Positions 31,582 through 42,767 are shown, counted from the stretch's first letter. The stretch is 64,000 nt of DNA from Hippopus hippopus (GCA_946811185.2 OX328096.1:38204011-38268010); one strand, 5' to 3'. Notes: a model not told the origin generated them from the sequence alone. Program-made: numbers and translations.

Positions 31582-31785
31582 ATTAACCCTCAGGCTGCTA
31601 AGCATGACTCCTGGCACTTTTGTGGACAGTGTAGACCAAGAAAAGATTGCATAAAACATGCAGTCTGATCCTGGATCTATACTGTCCAATAAGGTATTTT
31701 TCTTCAGGTGAAATCAACTTTGAAATCCCAATATTTGGCTTTTTATTATTGAGTGGAAATTTGGTTTCATTTGTATAGCAGTTTC
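31582..31785. repeat. TH2 palindromic element
   Basis: TTAACCCTCAGGCTGCTAAGC start; core at 31629-31686 (GTGTAGACCAAGAAAAGATTGC … GCAGTCTGATCCTGGATC). Confidence 0.65.
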
Positions 31786-31960
31786 AGGGATAAACACAGT
31801 GCAAGTGATGAAAGCCAACATTTATGATATGAATGGCTTATGTCAAGGAACCAATTACATAAAAATTTAGGAGAATTTTCCATGTGCTAAAACAGTTAAT
31901 CAATCAGCTATCCTACTGCATTAATTTCCATTTTTCTAAATCCCCTACAGCTCTTAGCAG

Positions 31961-32188
31961 TCAACTCTTTACCAGGCCAGAAAGTTTAGACTGGTCCAAA
32001 TTGAAAGCATTTGCATACAACAAATGACATTTGGCTCAAATAATTGAATTTGTCTCGGAAAGGAATAGAAAACATAGTGGAAAAAGGGTAAGATGCTGAT
32101 TGCCAGCATTTTCTCTTTTTTCCACAATGTTTACCTCAGACTCTTCCTCAAGATCGTTAAAACACAATATTGTTTGGCAAAGGGTTAA
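31961..32188 (+). mobile_element. TH1 MITE, F
   Basis: TCAACTCTTTACCAGGCC start, TTTGGCAAAGGGTTAA end shared with the next copy. Confidence 0.86.
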
Positions 32189-32397
32189 CACCTTTACCAT
32201 ACAATCCTGACCCTGAAAGAAGGATTTTGAAACATACTGGAAAAAGGAGTAACAAACATTTTCTCCTTTTCCAACAACATTTTCTACTCTTTCTTATGAA
32301 AATGTGATTACTTATGTCACATTCAAATTCATCTGCATAAAATTCTCATTTAGACAAGTCTAAATCTATTTGTGTGAAAAAAGTCAATGGATGTGCA
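32185..32397 (-). mobile_element. TH1 MITE, R, shortened core
   Basis: Shares TTAA with the previous copy. The hairpin is reduced to AAAAAGGAGTAACAAAC … TTCTCCTTTTCC. Ends AAAAGTCAA. Confidence 0.78.
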
Positions 32398-32691
32398 TGT
32401 ACCTTTTAGCATTTCATTGACAAATGGCATATAGCAGAAGACAGAAAATTTCCACAATCAAATTTAAAGTATGACCAAGTTTTCAGAAGGATAGAAATAT
32501 GGTATGTTGAGTCGCCATTTCTCATCATACTGACATATTTCAAGGATGAACGATAATTGCTTCTACCACCCTGTTTATGAAATATATTATTTTCCTTTTT
32601 TATCAGTTACCTTTCAGTTTTTTCACATTTTTTCTGTCCTATGTGAATCTAGAATGTGTGGAGACAGGTTGGAGACACCAATTCCTTCACT

Positions 32692-32810
32692 TTAATCTTT
32701 AACAAATGAAAAAAATTTGGACTTTTCTAAATTCAGAGCAAATGCAGATGACAAATCAAACTTGGCAGAAATGATGGAATTTGTCTTGGAAACAATGAAA
32801 AACAGGATGA
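32692..32810 (+). mobile_element. TH1 left-half fragment, F
   Basis: TTAATCTTTAACAAATG start, AATTTGTCTTGGAAAC flank; hairpin and right half absent. Confidence 0.6.
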
Positions 32811-33117
32811 GACTGTGAAGAACATGCAGTCATCTAGTATGCAGTTGACCTCTACTTTCACTTTCTTAAAAAACACCTCTAAAAAAATGTTGGATTCATT
32901 AGGTTGACAACTATGGAAAAGCAATACCCAAACACCAAAGTATCCCAAAAATGTTTAATCTGAAATATTCTAAAGCTCTGAAATTGGAAAAGTGTCATCA
33001 ACAGAATATGTCATCAACAGAATCTGGAAGCAGAAATCATCCGTCAAGCTCTGAAAATGGTTCCCATTGTAGCTTATGAAAAAGCAACAAAATGGTCCCT
33101 TACATAAAAACTTGATG

Positions 33118-33215
33118 TTCAAAGACAAGATTATCATTTTAGCCACATTTAAAATTTCTTGTCTGCAAATACTTTGAATTTAGACAAGTCTTAAGTTTTT
33201 TCATTTAGTAAACAA
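33118..33215 (-). mobile_element. TH1 right-end fragment, R
   Basis: TCAAAGACAAGATTATCATTTT … GAATTTAGACAAGTCTTAAG; core absent. Confidence 0.55.
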
Positions 33216-33398
33216 TAAAAACTTTAGCACTAGGTTTTTAGCAAGGCTATATCATTAGGAAGTGATGATTCCCTCTCACATGTATATGGAAGAATGATGA
33301 GCCATACAACATGCAAAAGCAATTTCCATCTCAGAGATTTGAACTTACAACCCTCGTAAAACAATATACTTTCCAAAAGAAAATCTAGTTTAATGGAT

Positions 33399-33514
33399 TT
33401 TAACCCTTTACCACACAACTGCATGTTTTAAAGATCCTGAGCCATATCAAATTTTTGTCTGCAAATGCTCCTAATTGAATGAGCTTAAAATTTTGTAGTT
33501 TAGTAAAGTGTTTA
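33399..33514 (-). mobile_element. TH1 MITE, R, core hairpin cleanly deleted
   Basis: Both ends present (TTAACCCTTTACCACACAAC … TTTAGTAAAGTGTTTA), but the sequence jumps from CCTGAGCC to ATATCAAATTTTTGTCTGC, losing the whole palindrome. Confidence 0.8.
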
Positions 33515-33596
33515 GTCATCTTGCTGATTATAGGAATCAAGAGAAAATACATTGTATAGACAATATATTCAAGGTCCATAAGAGGCTGTGATTGTC

Positions 33597-34305
33597 ATTA
33601 AAATAAGTTATTTCGTTGAAATGATATCCCCCACCAAAAAAGACTTTTTTTGATAGAAAAGTATAAGAGGTATTGTGAATTGCATGTACACATGGCCTTT
33701 TTGTTATTACTCCATAATAAATTAATATGTTATGCCCCCTTTTTCCATGATATGGTATTTCATAAAATTAAAAAAAAAATAATGATTGTCTATGGCTTAT
33801 GATAAACAATTTAAATGTGAAGTTTCATAAAATTTAGTTCTATAGTTAAAAGAGATATTGGTTCATAATGGAAATATACATCAAGCCCCCTTTAACACTT
33901 TACCAAACGACAACAATTTAGAATTGTTTAAATAAAAAGCATTTGCAGACAATAATTTAAATGTAATTTGAGTTATAGGATTTGTCTTTGAAAGCATAGA
34001 AAAAAAATTGAGAGAAGGAGAACATGGTGGTCAGCAGCATTTTGTCCTTCTCTAACATTGTTTTTTAAAACGCCATTTTTCTCCGGGTTCTTAAAACATG
34101 GTATTGTTTGGTAAAGAGTTAAATAGAAAAAAAAAGTGTATCGGTGGACTATCATACGAAACATATGTATGAAGTTTCATCAACTTTCGTCAAAGATTTG
34201 AGAAGCTGTCTGTACAAACAAATGGATGAATGAACAGACAGAAGGATGGACCGATAGACAATGCAAAAACTACATCCCTCTGCCTTCAGCGGGGGATAAT
34301 TATTG
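33597..34305 (-). mobile_element. Reversed relative of the 21190-21485 element
   Basis: Starts TTTCGTTGAAATGATATCCC, ends TCAGCGGGGGATAAT after a GACAGACAGAAGGATGG-type tail; contains a nested TH1 copy at 33892-34122. Confidence 0.65.
33892..34122 (+). mobile_element. TH1 MITE, F, nested
   Basis: TTAACACTTTACCAAACGAC start, TTTGGTAAAGAGTTAA end; weak hairpin. Inserted into the element at 33597-34305. Confidence 0.85.
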
Positions 34306-34744
34306 TAATACATGTATTATGTTGTTTATACAAATTTCTGTACTTTCTTTTGTATTTTTAAAGTTTGAAACACATTCTACCCTGGTGAACAGTAGAACTG
34401 TCGCCTTTTTTTCAGGCTGATGGGACAATTCCCAAGTCCCTTAGAAGTAAATGATCTGCAGCAGGATACAGAAATTATTCAGAAATAAAAGAGACAAAAC
34501 CCCCTGAGAAGACAAAAAAATAGAGAAACCTGGAAACTAAAGGAAAAAAACTGCATGTGAAAGCATCTTTTCAATTTCTGAGTAATCTGGTATTCCTGGC
34601 ATTTGGAGGAGAGAGGAGTGGTACAGTATTGATTTGATGAAAGTCTGTGGTTCTGTTATTTCTCTTGATACTTATTTTTTTATAAAAAAGGATTGGAAGA
34701 TTGCAAGCAATAACGTGCTATCCAAATATTGGTTTATATACAGC
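34306..34744. other. Intronic stretch, nothing recognised
   Basis: RAP1GDS1 intron 3. No supported feature. Confidence 0.45.
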
Positions 34745-34954
34745 CTTACATCTCTACCAAAGGAGAACATTTTAGACTTGTCTGTTTAAAACACTTGTAC
34801 ACCATAAATGAAATGAGTCTCAAACGACGATGTTTGTCTTTGAAAGAGTGGATAACACTATGAAACAATATGTTATTCTTTTTCCCACAATGTTTCCAAA
34901 TGCCGTCTTCCTCTTCCTTGTGTAATAACAATGAATTATTTGGTAAATAGTTAG
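34745..34954 (+). mobile_element. TH1 copy, F, diverged
   Basis: TCTCTACCAAAGGAGAACATTTTAG start, TTTGGTAAATAGTTAG end; left hairpin arm lost. Confidence 0.7.
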
Positions 34955-34976
34955 GTTCCCAAAGCAGTACCCTATC

Positions 34977-35101
34977 TTAAGGATTACGACCCCTAACTCA
35001 TCGGTGAATATCGTGTAACATCGACGTTTTAGTAAAGGCTATTCGGTCAATCTCGGCAGCTTCCATCTTTTAATATGCGAGTTAGGGGCCGTAGACCTTA
35101 A
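34977..35101. mobile_element. TH3 MITE, 125 bp, TTAA-flanked
   Basis: TTAA at both ends; TIRs GGATTACGACCCCTAACTC and GAGTTAGGGGCCGTAGACC. Interior GTAAAGGCTATTCGGTCAAT is shared with 35854-36084 in reverse. Confidence 0.85.
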
Positions 35102-35360
35102 TATCTCTATTCTAAAGTTTAGGTGGACAATTTTCCTCCAAAATACTCCATCCCTTAACTGAATTTGATACCTTCAAAGAGGCCTAGCAATATTTTTTTT
35201 CTTGCATTGAACATTATTTGTTGAATTAAGCTTTTTCTACCAAAAATCTAACAACAGAAAAACAAAATCTGCTGGAAACACTTCAAAAATTGAGGATCAC
35301 ACAGCCTAACCATTCACTTTCTGATGAAGCTGATCTTTCCTCATAACAATTGAGAGTACT

Positions 35361-35582
35361 TTAACCCTTTACCAAACTAGTTTTAAAGGAGCTGAAGGAA
35401 AAGGCTTTTGAAAACATTGCGGGAAAAGGAGAAAATGCTGGTAATCAGCATTTTCTCCTTTTCCCACAATATTTTCAACACCATCAAAGACATTAACTTG
35501 ATTTTACACACTTGTGAATTGTTCTCTGCAAGTGTTTTCGATTTCGACTGGTCTAAAATTTTGTTGTTTGGTAAAGGGTTGA
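35361..35582 (-). mobile_element. TH1 MITE, R, full length
   Basis: TTAACCCTTTACCAAACTAG start, near-perfect hairpin (GGTAATCAGC), end GGTAAAGGGTTGA. Confidence 0.88.
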
Positions 35583-35853
35583 ACTATTATCATACAAACA
35601 CATCTTTTTTTTTCATGTAACTGACAGATTGTGAAAACCTCGTAGCAAAAGGAGCAACTGCTTGCAATAAAATCTCGAAATATGACACAAACACTACTCC
35701 AAAAATGCTGTTTAGATAGTGCTAATCTGAAAATTTATGAAAAAAGAAGATCAAATTTTTAACTACTGTTAACTGTCATTTACATGAGACACATAGAGAC
35801 TGTTGGAGAAACTGATCTTTTTGCACTTGTTCTACATTTGCCACAATGTTTTG

Positions 35854-36084
35854 TTAAGGTCTACTGCCCGTAACTCTCATTTTAATAGACAGAACCTGCC
35901 GAGATTGGCCGAATAGCATTTACAAAAACGAGGATGTTACACAATATTTACCGATGAGTTAGTGAGTCTACAGCCCTAACTCTCATATTAAAAGATGGAA
36001 GGTGTCGAGATTGGCAGAATAGCCTTTACGAAAACGTGGATGATACACAATATTTACCGATGAGTTAGGGGTCGTAGACCTTAA
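35854..36084. mobile_element. TH3 dimer, TTAA-flanked
   Basis: Two head-to-tail TH3 units joined at about 35963 (GATGAGTTAGTGAGTCTACAG), bounded by TTAAGGTCTAC and GTCGTAGACCTTAA. Each unit matches 34977-35101 in inverse orientation. Confidence 0.82.
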
Positions 36085-36193
36085 GTCCTGTATGGCAGAG
36101 TGGTCCAACGGTGCCATCTTGGAAGAAAAAATCTAGGTGGTGGTAAAGTCACGAGACATTTACTAATTAGTGCTTATCCACAACTTGTTTAGG

Positions 36194-36421
36194 TTAACGC
36201 TTTCATTAACAGACAACAAAATTTTAGACTTGTCCAATTTACAAGCACTTGTGTACAACAAATTAAGTTCATCTCAAATGATGGGATTTACCCTTTCTAG
36301 CATAGAAAACATTATGAAAATAGGAAAAAATGCTGATTATCAGCATTTTCTCCTTTTCTAACAATGTTTTCAAAAGTCTTTTTCCTCACAGTCCTTAAAA
36401 CACCATTTGGTAAAGAGTAAA
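36194..36421 (+). mobile_element. TH1 MITE, F, next to RAP1GDS1 exon 3 donor
   Basis: TTAACGCTTTCATTAACAGAC start; hairpin AAAATGCTGATTATCAGCATTTT perfect in its centre; end GGTAAAGAGTAA. 23 nt from the exon. Confidence 0.86.
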
Positions 36422-36444
36422 AGAATAAATGGTCTATCACTTAC

Positions 36445-36573
36445 CAGCTTTGGCAACTTCTGCTAGAATTCTGGCAACTTTTGTGGTGTAGTTATCATCT
36501 TGAAGAATGACAAGTAAATCATCTAATAGACCTTTTTTAACCACAGTCTCAGACATGCCAGTTGTCTCTTCTT
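36445..36573 (-). CDS. RAP1GDS1: RAP1GDS1 coding exon 3 (ARM repeat)
   Basis: Residues 41-83. The exon contains KKGLLDDLLVILQDD and ends TTKVARILAEVAKA, which aligns with human SmgGDS SGILQLFASLL…KAKVANIIAEVAKN, the first armadillo repeat. The acceptor is ATTTCAG ending at 36574 and the donor is GTAAGTG at 36444. Length is 129 nt, phase 1 at both ends. A TH1 F copy ends at 36421, only 23 nt beyond the exon, so the 5' splice site sits almost against the transposon. Confidence 0.93.
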
Positions 36574-36825
36574 CTGAAATGAGTGCATCCAGAAAAAAAG
36601 ATAATCATCTTCCTGTCCCAACTATTTGGATACAAATACCCTCTTTCACGCCTCCGTGCCCACGATGTAGACAGATGATGAAGAAAATATTGTGGAGAAA
36701 TGGGAATTGTGTGAAAAGGTAATCTTCCTTTTCAAACACAATGTACTAACGACAGTTTTAATAGAACTTAGTATAACATGCGTCACTGAGATAGAATTTA
36801 AAGTGTCATAGAGGTTATGACATGG

Positions 36826-38425
36826 TTTTCTGACTTGTCCAAATTAAAAGCATTTACAGACGATTAATTGAATGTGATTCAAAAATTAAAATATGTGTTT
36901 GGAAGGGTAGAAAACACTGTTTGAAAAAAAAAAAAGAGGGCCAAGATGGCCCTGGATCGCTCACCTCAGAGCCATATTTCTTGACGAATAAGCATTTTGC
37001 GAACATTTTTGAAAAGGGTCACCAAAGGAACATTTCTGTGAAATTATTTCAAAATCTGACCAGCGGTTTCAGAGAAGAAGAATTTTTAAGAATTTCTTCA
37101 TTTCTGTATAGTGCAAGTAGCCCCCATTCACCAGAGCCATATTTCTTGACGGATCAAAATTTCGCGAACATTTTTTGAAAAGGGTCACCCAAGGAACATC
37201 TCTTTGCAATTATTTCAAAATCTGACCAGCGGTTTCAGAGAAGAAGAATTTTTAAGAATTTCTTCATTTCTGTATAGTGCAAGTAGCCCCCATTCACCAG
37301 AGCCATGTTTCTCGACAGATCAAAATTTTGCAAATAATTTTTGAAAAGGGTTACCCAAGCAACATCTCTGTGAAATTATTTCAAAATTTGACCAGCGGTT
37401 TCTGAGAAGAATAATTTTTAAGAATTTCTTCATTTCTGTATAGTGCAAGTAGCCCCCATTCACCAGAGCCATGTTTCTTGACGGATCAAAATTTCGCGAA
37501 CAATTTTTGAAAAGGGTTACCCAAGGAACATCTCTTTGCAATTATTTCAAAATCTGACCAGCGGTTTCAGAGAAGAAGAATTTTTAAGAATTTCTTCATT
37601 TCTGTATAGTGCAAGTAGCCCCCATTCATCAGAGCCATGTTTCTTGACGGATCAAAATTTCGCGAACATTTTTGAAAAGGGTCACCCAAGGAACATCTCT
37701 GTGAAATTATTTCAAAATCTGACCAGCGGTTTCAGAGAAAAAGAATTTTTAAGAATTTCTTTATTTCTGTATAGTGCAAGTAGCCCCCATTCACCGAGCC
37801 ATGTTTCTTGACAGATCAAAATTTCGCAAACAGTTTTTGAAAAGGGTCGCCCAAGCAACATCACTGTGAAATTATTTCAAAATCTGACCAGCGGTTTCAG
37901 AGAAGAAGAATTTTTAAGAATTTCTTCATTTCTGTATAGTGCAAGTAGCCCCCATTCACCAGAGCCATGTTTCTTGACGGATCAAAATTTTGCGAACAAT
38001 TTTTGAAAAGGGTCACCCAAGGAACATCTCTGTGAAATTATTTTAAAATCTGACCAGCAGTTTCAGAGGAGAAGATTTTTAAAGAATTTCTTAGAAAATT
38101 CCATTTGGTTGCCATGGCAACAAGAGTTTTTGATGGAATCAAATTCTGTGTACAATTTTTAAAGAGGACCTCCCAAGGAACATTCCAGCCAAGTTTGGTC
38201 CAAATCTGCCAAGCAGTTTAGGAGGAGAAGATGTTTAAAGGAATTGTTGACGTAGCACGACGGACAACTGACACAGCGTGACCCTAAAAGCTCACCTTGA
38301 GCACGCTGTGCTCAGGTGAACTAAAATTGCTGGTTACCCACATTTTATCCTTTTCCCACAATGTTTTCGAAAGGTTTCTTTTTTATGATTGTTAAGAGTC
38401 GGGATTGTGTGGTATAGAGTTTAAT
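36826..38425 (+). mobile_element. TH1 copy, F, split by a pearl-like element
   Basis: Left half to GAAAACACTGTTTGAAAAAA, right half from AAAATTGCTGGTTACCC to GTGGTATAGAGTTTA; interrupted in the core A-run. Confidence 0.84.
36930..38325 (+). mobile_element. Pearl/Helentron-like element, type C, with 166 bp tandem core
   Basis: Head AGAGGGCCAAGATGGCCCT (palindromic). Core of about six units with GTGCAAGTAGCCCCC at 37111, 37277, 37443, 37609, 37774 and 37939. Then GTTGCCATGGCAACAAG, a GACGTAGCACGACGGAC tail, hairpin TTGAGCACGCTGTGCTCA and terminal GTGAACTAA. The units are close to identical. Small ORFs running through them are by-products of the repeat. Confidence 0.88.
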
Positions 38426-38757
38426 GAAACTGTTTCCAACTTACACTAAATATCAAAAGAATAATTTAACCTTGTTAAAAACTGTAGTCATAGACCTCAT
38501 CTGATCTAGAATTAAATTTTTGGTAGCTAACCCAAAGACAATCATTAGACCAATATACTACGTAATTATTTTTTTTTATGCACTGAAAAGAAAGAATGAA
38601 AACTGTTACTTTTGGTGTCCTTTCAAGATTTTTTAACAGATTCAACCATTGACCATACATGTCTACAGAAATAAACATGACAACTTATAATGTCAGCCTA
38701 TACATCATAGAGCTACTCATCGTAAGTATCACTGGGATTTCATTGGCCTCCAGAGTC

Positions 38758-38994
38758 TTAATCCTTCACCAAATAAATCCTGTGTTTTAACCATACTAAG
38801 AAAGAAAGCTTCTCAAAACACTGCTGAAAAAAAAAAGAGAATTCTGGTAACTATCATGTTCTCCTTTTCCAACAACATTTCTATCCTTTCATAGAAAAAT
38901 CCCATCACTTAAGCCAGATTTAATTTGTTGTCTGCAAAATTTAAAGCTGTCAACTTGGTCAACTCTAAAGATTGTTCCTTCAGTAAAGAGTTAA
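38758..38994 (-). mobile_element. TH1 copy, R, diverged
   Basis: TTAATCCTTCACCAAATAAATCC start, CAGTAAAGAGTTAA end; the hairpin has an A-run expansion. Confidence 0.8.
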
Positions 38995-39081
38995 AACTCA
39001 GTACATGATACACTTACAAACACTGAAAAAAAATATTTAAATGAAGAGAGGACAAAAAGGTATCACAACACCATAACTTAC

Positions 39082-39183
39082 CATGTTTCAGATCAAGAAA
39101 TTCATTGAGTAAGTCATCCAGTGCCTTCTCTTTATCTTGCTTAGACTCTGCTGTTCTAATAGCTTCTAGCAATGGTGCCGTAT
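39082..39183 (-). CDS. RAP1GDS1: RAP1GDS1 coding exon 2
   Basis: Residues 7-40, a charged helical N-terminal stretch that includes LDDLLNEFLDLKH. This aligns with the first helical region of vertebrate SmgGDS (…LEGCLDCLLQAL…). The acceptor is TTTGCAG ending at 39184 and the donor is GTAAGTTATG at 39081. Length is 102 nt, phase 1 at both ends. The match to human is weak by eye here; identity rests on exact frame continuity with the exons on both sides. A TH1 R copy ends 88 nt past the donor. Confidence 0.82.
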
Positions 39184-39760
39184 CTGCAAAATGAATGGAA
39201 TGCATGAAACTTTCCATTACAGAATCTTTTCAAGCTGTATTTCAAAAAAATGATGTCTACGGAGGCTTGATTATTAACATTTTTCTAGACTTGTTTCATA
39301 AAATTTCATCTCAAATGCAAACTTGTGTCAGATCATACATATCTCAAATGCCAGTTTATAGAAGATGCTATATTTCTGATGTTTTGAGTATGATATGAGG
39401 TAGGAAATGTATACAAACTAGCTCTGACAGTGCTAAATAAATGAAAGAGATGTTTTCAGACAGTCAAACATCTAGAGATACTAGTATAATCTCAAGAGTT
39501 TTTGGCCAAAAATTCCTAATAAGATTAGTCTGTGTAGCTTTATGAGCATGTTGCAGGTTCTATGCAGGGTCAATTTGATCTTGATCCCCACTATCCAGTT
39601 GTTTCAAAGGTTAAACAATTACCCATTGAAAATCAAACTACAATAAATTCTGGGCTGATACATGAATACTTGTTATGAGAAAGCTCTCATTTTGCTACAT
39701 CAGAATCTTTATAAAAGCAGTCTCCAGCAACTTGACAAAGATGTCTTCAAGAAGTAATGA

Positions 39761-39981
39761 GTAAACCCTTTACGACACAATCCTGTGTTTCAAACCACAT
39801 TGAGGAACAATACTTTTGAAAACCTTGTAGAAAACGGAGATACCGGAATTTCCTCCTCTTTTTCCAATTTTTTTCATCCTTTAGAAGAATGATCCCATTT
39901 ACTTTGCAACATCCAATTTGTCGTCTATGAATCTTTGAATCATGACAAGTCTAAAATTTTTGTCGTCTGGTACAGAGTTAA
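39761..39981 (-). mobile_element. TH1 copy, R, diverged
   Basis: GTAAACCCTTTACGACACAATCC start, TGGTACAGAGTTAA end; core mostly unpaired. Confidence 0.8.
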
Positions 39982-40584
39982 TGTAATAAAGACAGGTAAT
40001 TGGACTCTGAACGCCTCCAGACATTTTACAAATTACTGTAAAAGGATATCAGACACATTGCCTCTCTGGATTCACTGATGACAATTATTATGGTCTGAAG
40101 ATTTCTCCAACTTTTCTCTCCTCAGTCTGGAGATCATCCTCACAATGCAATGTTCGTAAAAATTGGAGAAATATTTGGATATTCTGTCTAATTTATGAAT
40201 ATACAACATGTAATTTTATGTTTCTAGCCCTTGCATACTTTGACATCAGAAAATTTAATGTCCATGCTTATAATATGGCCCTGCCATTGAAGAGATTGGT
40301 GACATTTGGTATTTTCACAACAATCCTTTCTCTGATTTTTTGCCGAAACTTTTTGAGTTATATTTAGTTATAATTCATCTCACACAAAGCACACAGGCTC
40401 AGACTGCATCTGTCTAGCAAATTTCGCAGTCTGTTGTCCAAAGACATTAATCAAGTTTACTGATAATCATTGGTGCTATCCATAGGCCAAGAAGTAAATG
40501 TCAAAGTTCAACTTCCTCACATGTCAGCATTTTATTATCAATCAAGGTGGTTTAATGCATTTTCTCCTGTTCCATCAATGTTTT
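39982..40584. other. Intronic stretch, TH2 trace only
   Basis: RAP1GDS1 intron 1. GGCTCAGACTGCATCTGTCTA at 40397 is a TH2-like half. Otherwise nothing recognised. Confidence 0.4.
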
Positions 40585-40800
40585 AACTCTTAGAGCGTGT
40601 TTCATAACAATAGTTGCCTTTGCAGCCAGTGTAGATCAAAATCAGACTGCACAAAATGTGCAGTTTAGTCTTAGATCTACACTATCTGCCTTTTTCTAAG
40701 ACATTCTGAACGCAGCAATCTTAAAATTACAATTATTTTTGGTCACATTTCTGGACTGAAAATGCCCCATGAGTTTATTTGGTGCTCTAAGGGTCAAAAG
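40585..40800. repeat. TH2 palindromic element
   Basis: TTAACTCTTAGAGCGTG start, GCTCTAAGGGTCAA end. The core at 40628-40686 pairs GTGTAGATCAAAATCAGACTGC with GCAGTTTAGTCTTAGATC. Ends and core are both inverted repeats. Confidence 0.75.
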
Positions 40801-41247
40801 GCTTTATTCGATCAGGTTCTGGTTGTTCAAACATAGGATTGTTGATAAAAGGTAAATTTAATTTTTTCCAAATGAGCTGTATCGAGACTGCAAGACTTAC
40901 TGAGGAACCAAAGACTGATATTGGCAATAATGATATTGATTTGGAGTGAGCCCATGAAAAATCATTGCAAAAAGAGTAGTTTCTTCTTCTGAAGAATTTT
41001 TCTATTTGTCACATTATTTTTCAAAGCCTAATGAGATAAGTGTTGGTCCAGGCAGTAATAATCTTTTAATCAGTCCTTATCATGGGCTCCTTTTATGGTC
41101 CATACAGATCTGAGGCAAAACGGTCTATCGCTCCTCATTTTTGACAAAGTAACGCCCAAATATATATTATGGAAAAAATGATTGGGCTGGAACCCAGGCT
41201 TTATAAGATACTAGTCTATACAAAGTTAGGAATGAACCCCTTGACTG

Positions 41248-41477
41248 TTTACTGAATCTGGTGACAAAATTTGAGAGTTTTATGATTTCCAAGTAAGCCC
41301 TTGCAGATGACAAATTAAATTGTGTTTCAAAATGAGCTTTGTCTCTATAAAAGCTATAAATCAATGTGGTAAAAGGAGAAAATGGTGGTTACCAGCATTT
41401 TCTCACTTTCTCCCAATGATTTCAGAGGCCCTCTTCTTTAGATCTGATAAATACAGGATTTTTTGGTAAAACGTTAA
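41248..41477 (+). mobile_element. TH1 copy, F
   Basis: Hairpin GGAGAAAATGGTGGTTACCAGC; end TTTGGTAAAACGTTAA shared with the next copy; left TIR decayed. Confidence 0.78.
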
Positions 41478-41672
41478 CCTAATGATTCTTTATTTATAGA
41501 CCCTGAGAAGGATAGCTTTTGACAAAAGCTTGTATGAAAAGGAGAAATAACCTCTTTCTCTTTCATCCAACACAGTTTCTACATTTTCAGAGACAAATCC
41601 CATCAATTGAAGCACATTTAAGATCTGCAAATGCTATCAATATGGATGAGTTTACAATTTTGTTATCTGGTA
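41474..41672 (-). mobile_element. TH1 copy, R, core shortened
   Basis: Starts at the shared TTAA, TTATAGACCCTGAGAAGGATAGC; the centre is GGAGAAATAACCTCTTTCTC; right end CTGGTACTG. Confidence 0.7.
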
Positions 41673-41835
41673 CTGTCATGGCACAGTCATAATGACTGAC
41701 AATCCCATTGATTTTCCAAGAAAGTGAATCACTGGATCCATTATCTTTATGGACAGAAAATCTCTAATTTCACCGACAATTTCATTAAATGATGTATTTA
41801 GATGCTCTGACCTTTGAATCTTTTCTCTTTCCTTT

Positions 41836-42295
41836 TTAAAGGGGCCTATTCAGATTTCTATGAACTTGCCAAACTTCAAAACTTATTTATCACTCAATTA
41901 AGTGAGTCGATAGCTAGCAAATCATCAGTAAAGACGAATTACCAAATTAAGAAAAAAATATGGCATTTCGGCTCTTTAGGTATTTTTAGATTTCACAACA
42001 GTTTCTCAAAAAGACTTGTGGGAAATGTCAAATGATCAATAACATGCCTCAATTAGAACGATTTGTATTCAAATTAGTATGACGACATCGTACCCGACCT
42101 ATCAAAAATAGGCAGATTTACTGGTTGCTAAACGACCATCCTTTTACTTAAATGTTCACAATGGCACCTTTTTATTGAATTTAACTGTACAATTTATATG
42201 ATTGCAAAGAAAAATAATATCTAGTAGTATTTACTGGTATTTTACAAATTTTGATTTACACAAATTATGGCATAAAAAGTAAACAGCCCCTTTAA
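41836..42295. mobile_element. TH4 element, 460 bp, TTAA-flanked
   Basis: TTAA-AAGGGGCCTATTC at the left is mirrored by AGCCCCTTT-AA at the right, with no TH1 sequence inside. Non-coding. Confidence 0.7.
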
Positions 42296-42380
42296 CATAC
42301 TCTTTTACTTAAAATACAACTTTTTCAAGCCATTGAAAAGGCAAGCTTTTAAAACATTGTGACAAAAGGAACAATCACTG
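42296..42380 (-). mobile_element. TH1 left fragment, R
   Basis: CATTGAAAAGGCAAGCTTTTAAAAC … GTGACAAAAGGAACAATC; right half missing. Confidence 0.5.
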
Positions 42381-42538
42381 ATACATGAAAACAGTCTGAG
42401 TCATGGCTCTCTTTTCCCCAAATATTTTTCGTAGCATTCCATACAGGGCACTCAACATTCCTCAAAATGATTCTCCCTTATAATCATTTGAACTGAACTA
42501 GTACCCAGTATACATAACCATGCTCTGGCAAAGGGGCT

Positions 42539-42767
42539 TTAACTCATTACCCAACAACAAAATTTTAGCCTGGTCCAAATTGAAAGCATTTGCAGACGAC
42601 TAAGTAAAGATGGCTTGAATGCTGGAATTTGTCCTTCATGGAGTAGAAAACATTGTGGGAAAAGGAGAAAATGCTGGTTAACAGCATTTTCTCCATTTTC
42701 CACAATGTTTTCAAAAGGTTTTTTTCCAAGGGTCGTTAAAACCCGGGATTGTTTGGTAAAGGGTTAG
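42539..42767 (+). mobile_element. TH1 MITE, F, full length
   Basis: TTAACTCATTACCCAACAAC start, TTTGGTAAAGGGTTAG end; core near perfect (GCTGGTTAACAGC). Confidence 0.9.

Noticed and set aside
36921..37811. Repetitive protein with SEPYFLTD / QNLTSGFREEEFL motifs
   Set aside because: The ORFs are translations of the 166 bp tandem repeat in both directions, with stops between blocks; the non-coding pearl-like element explains them.
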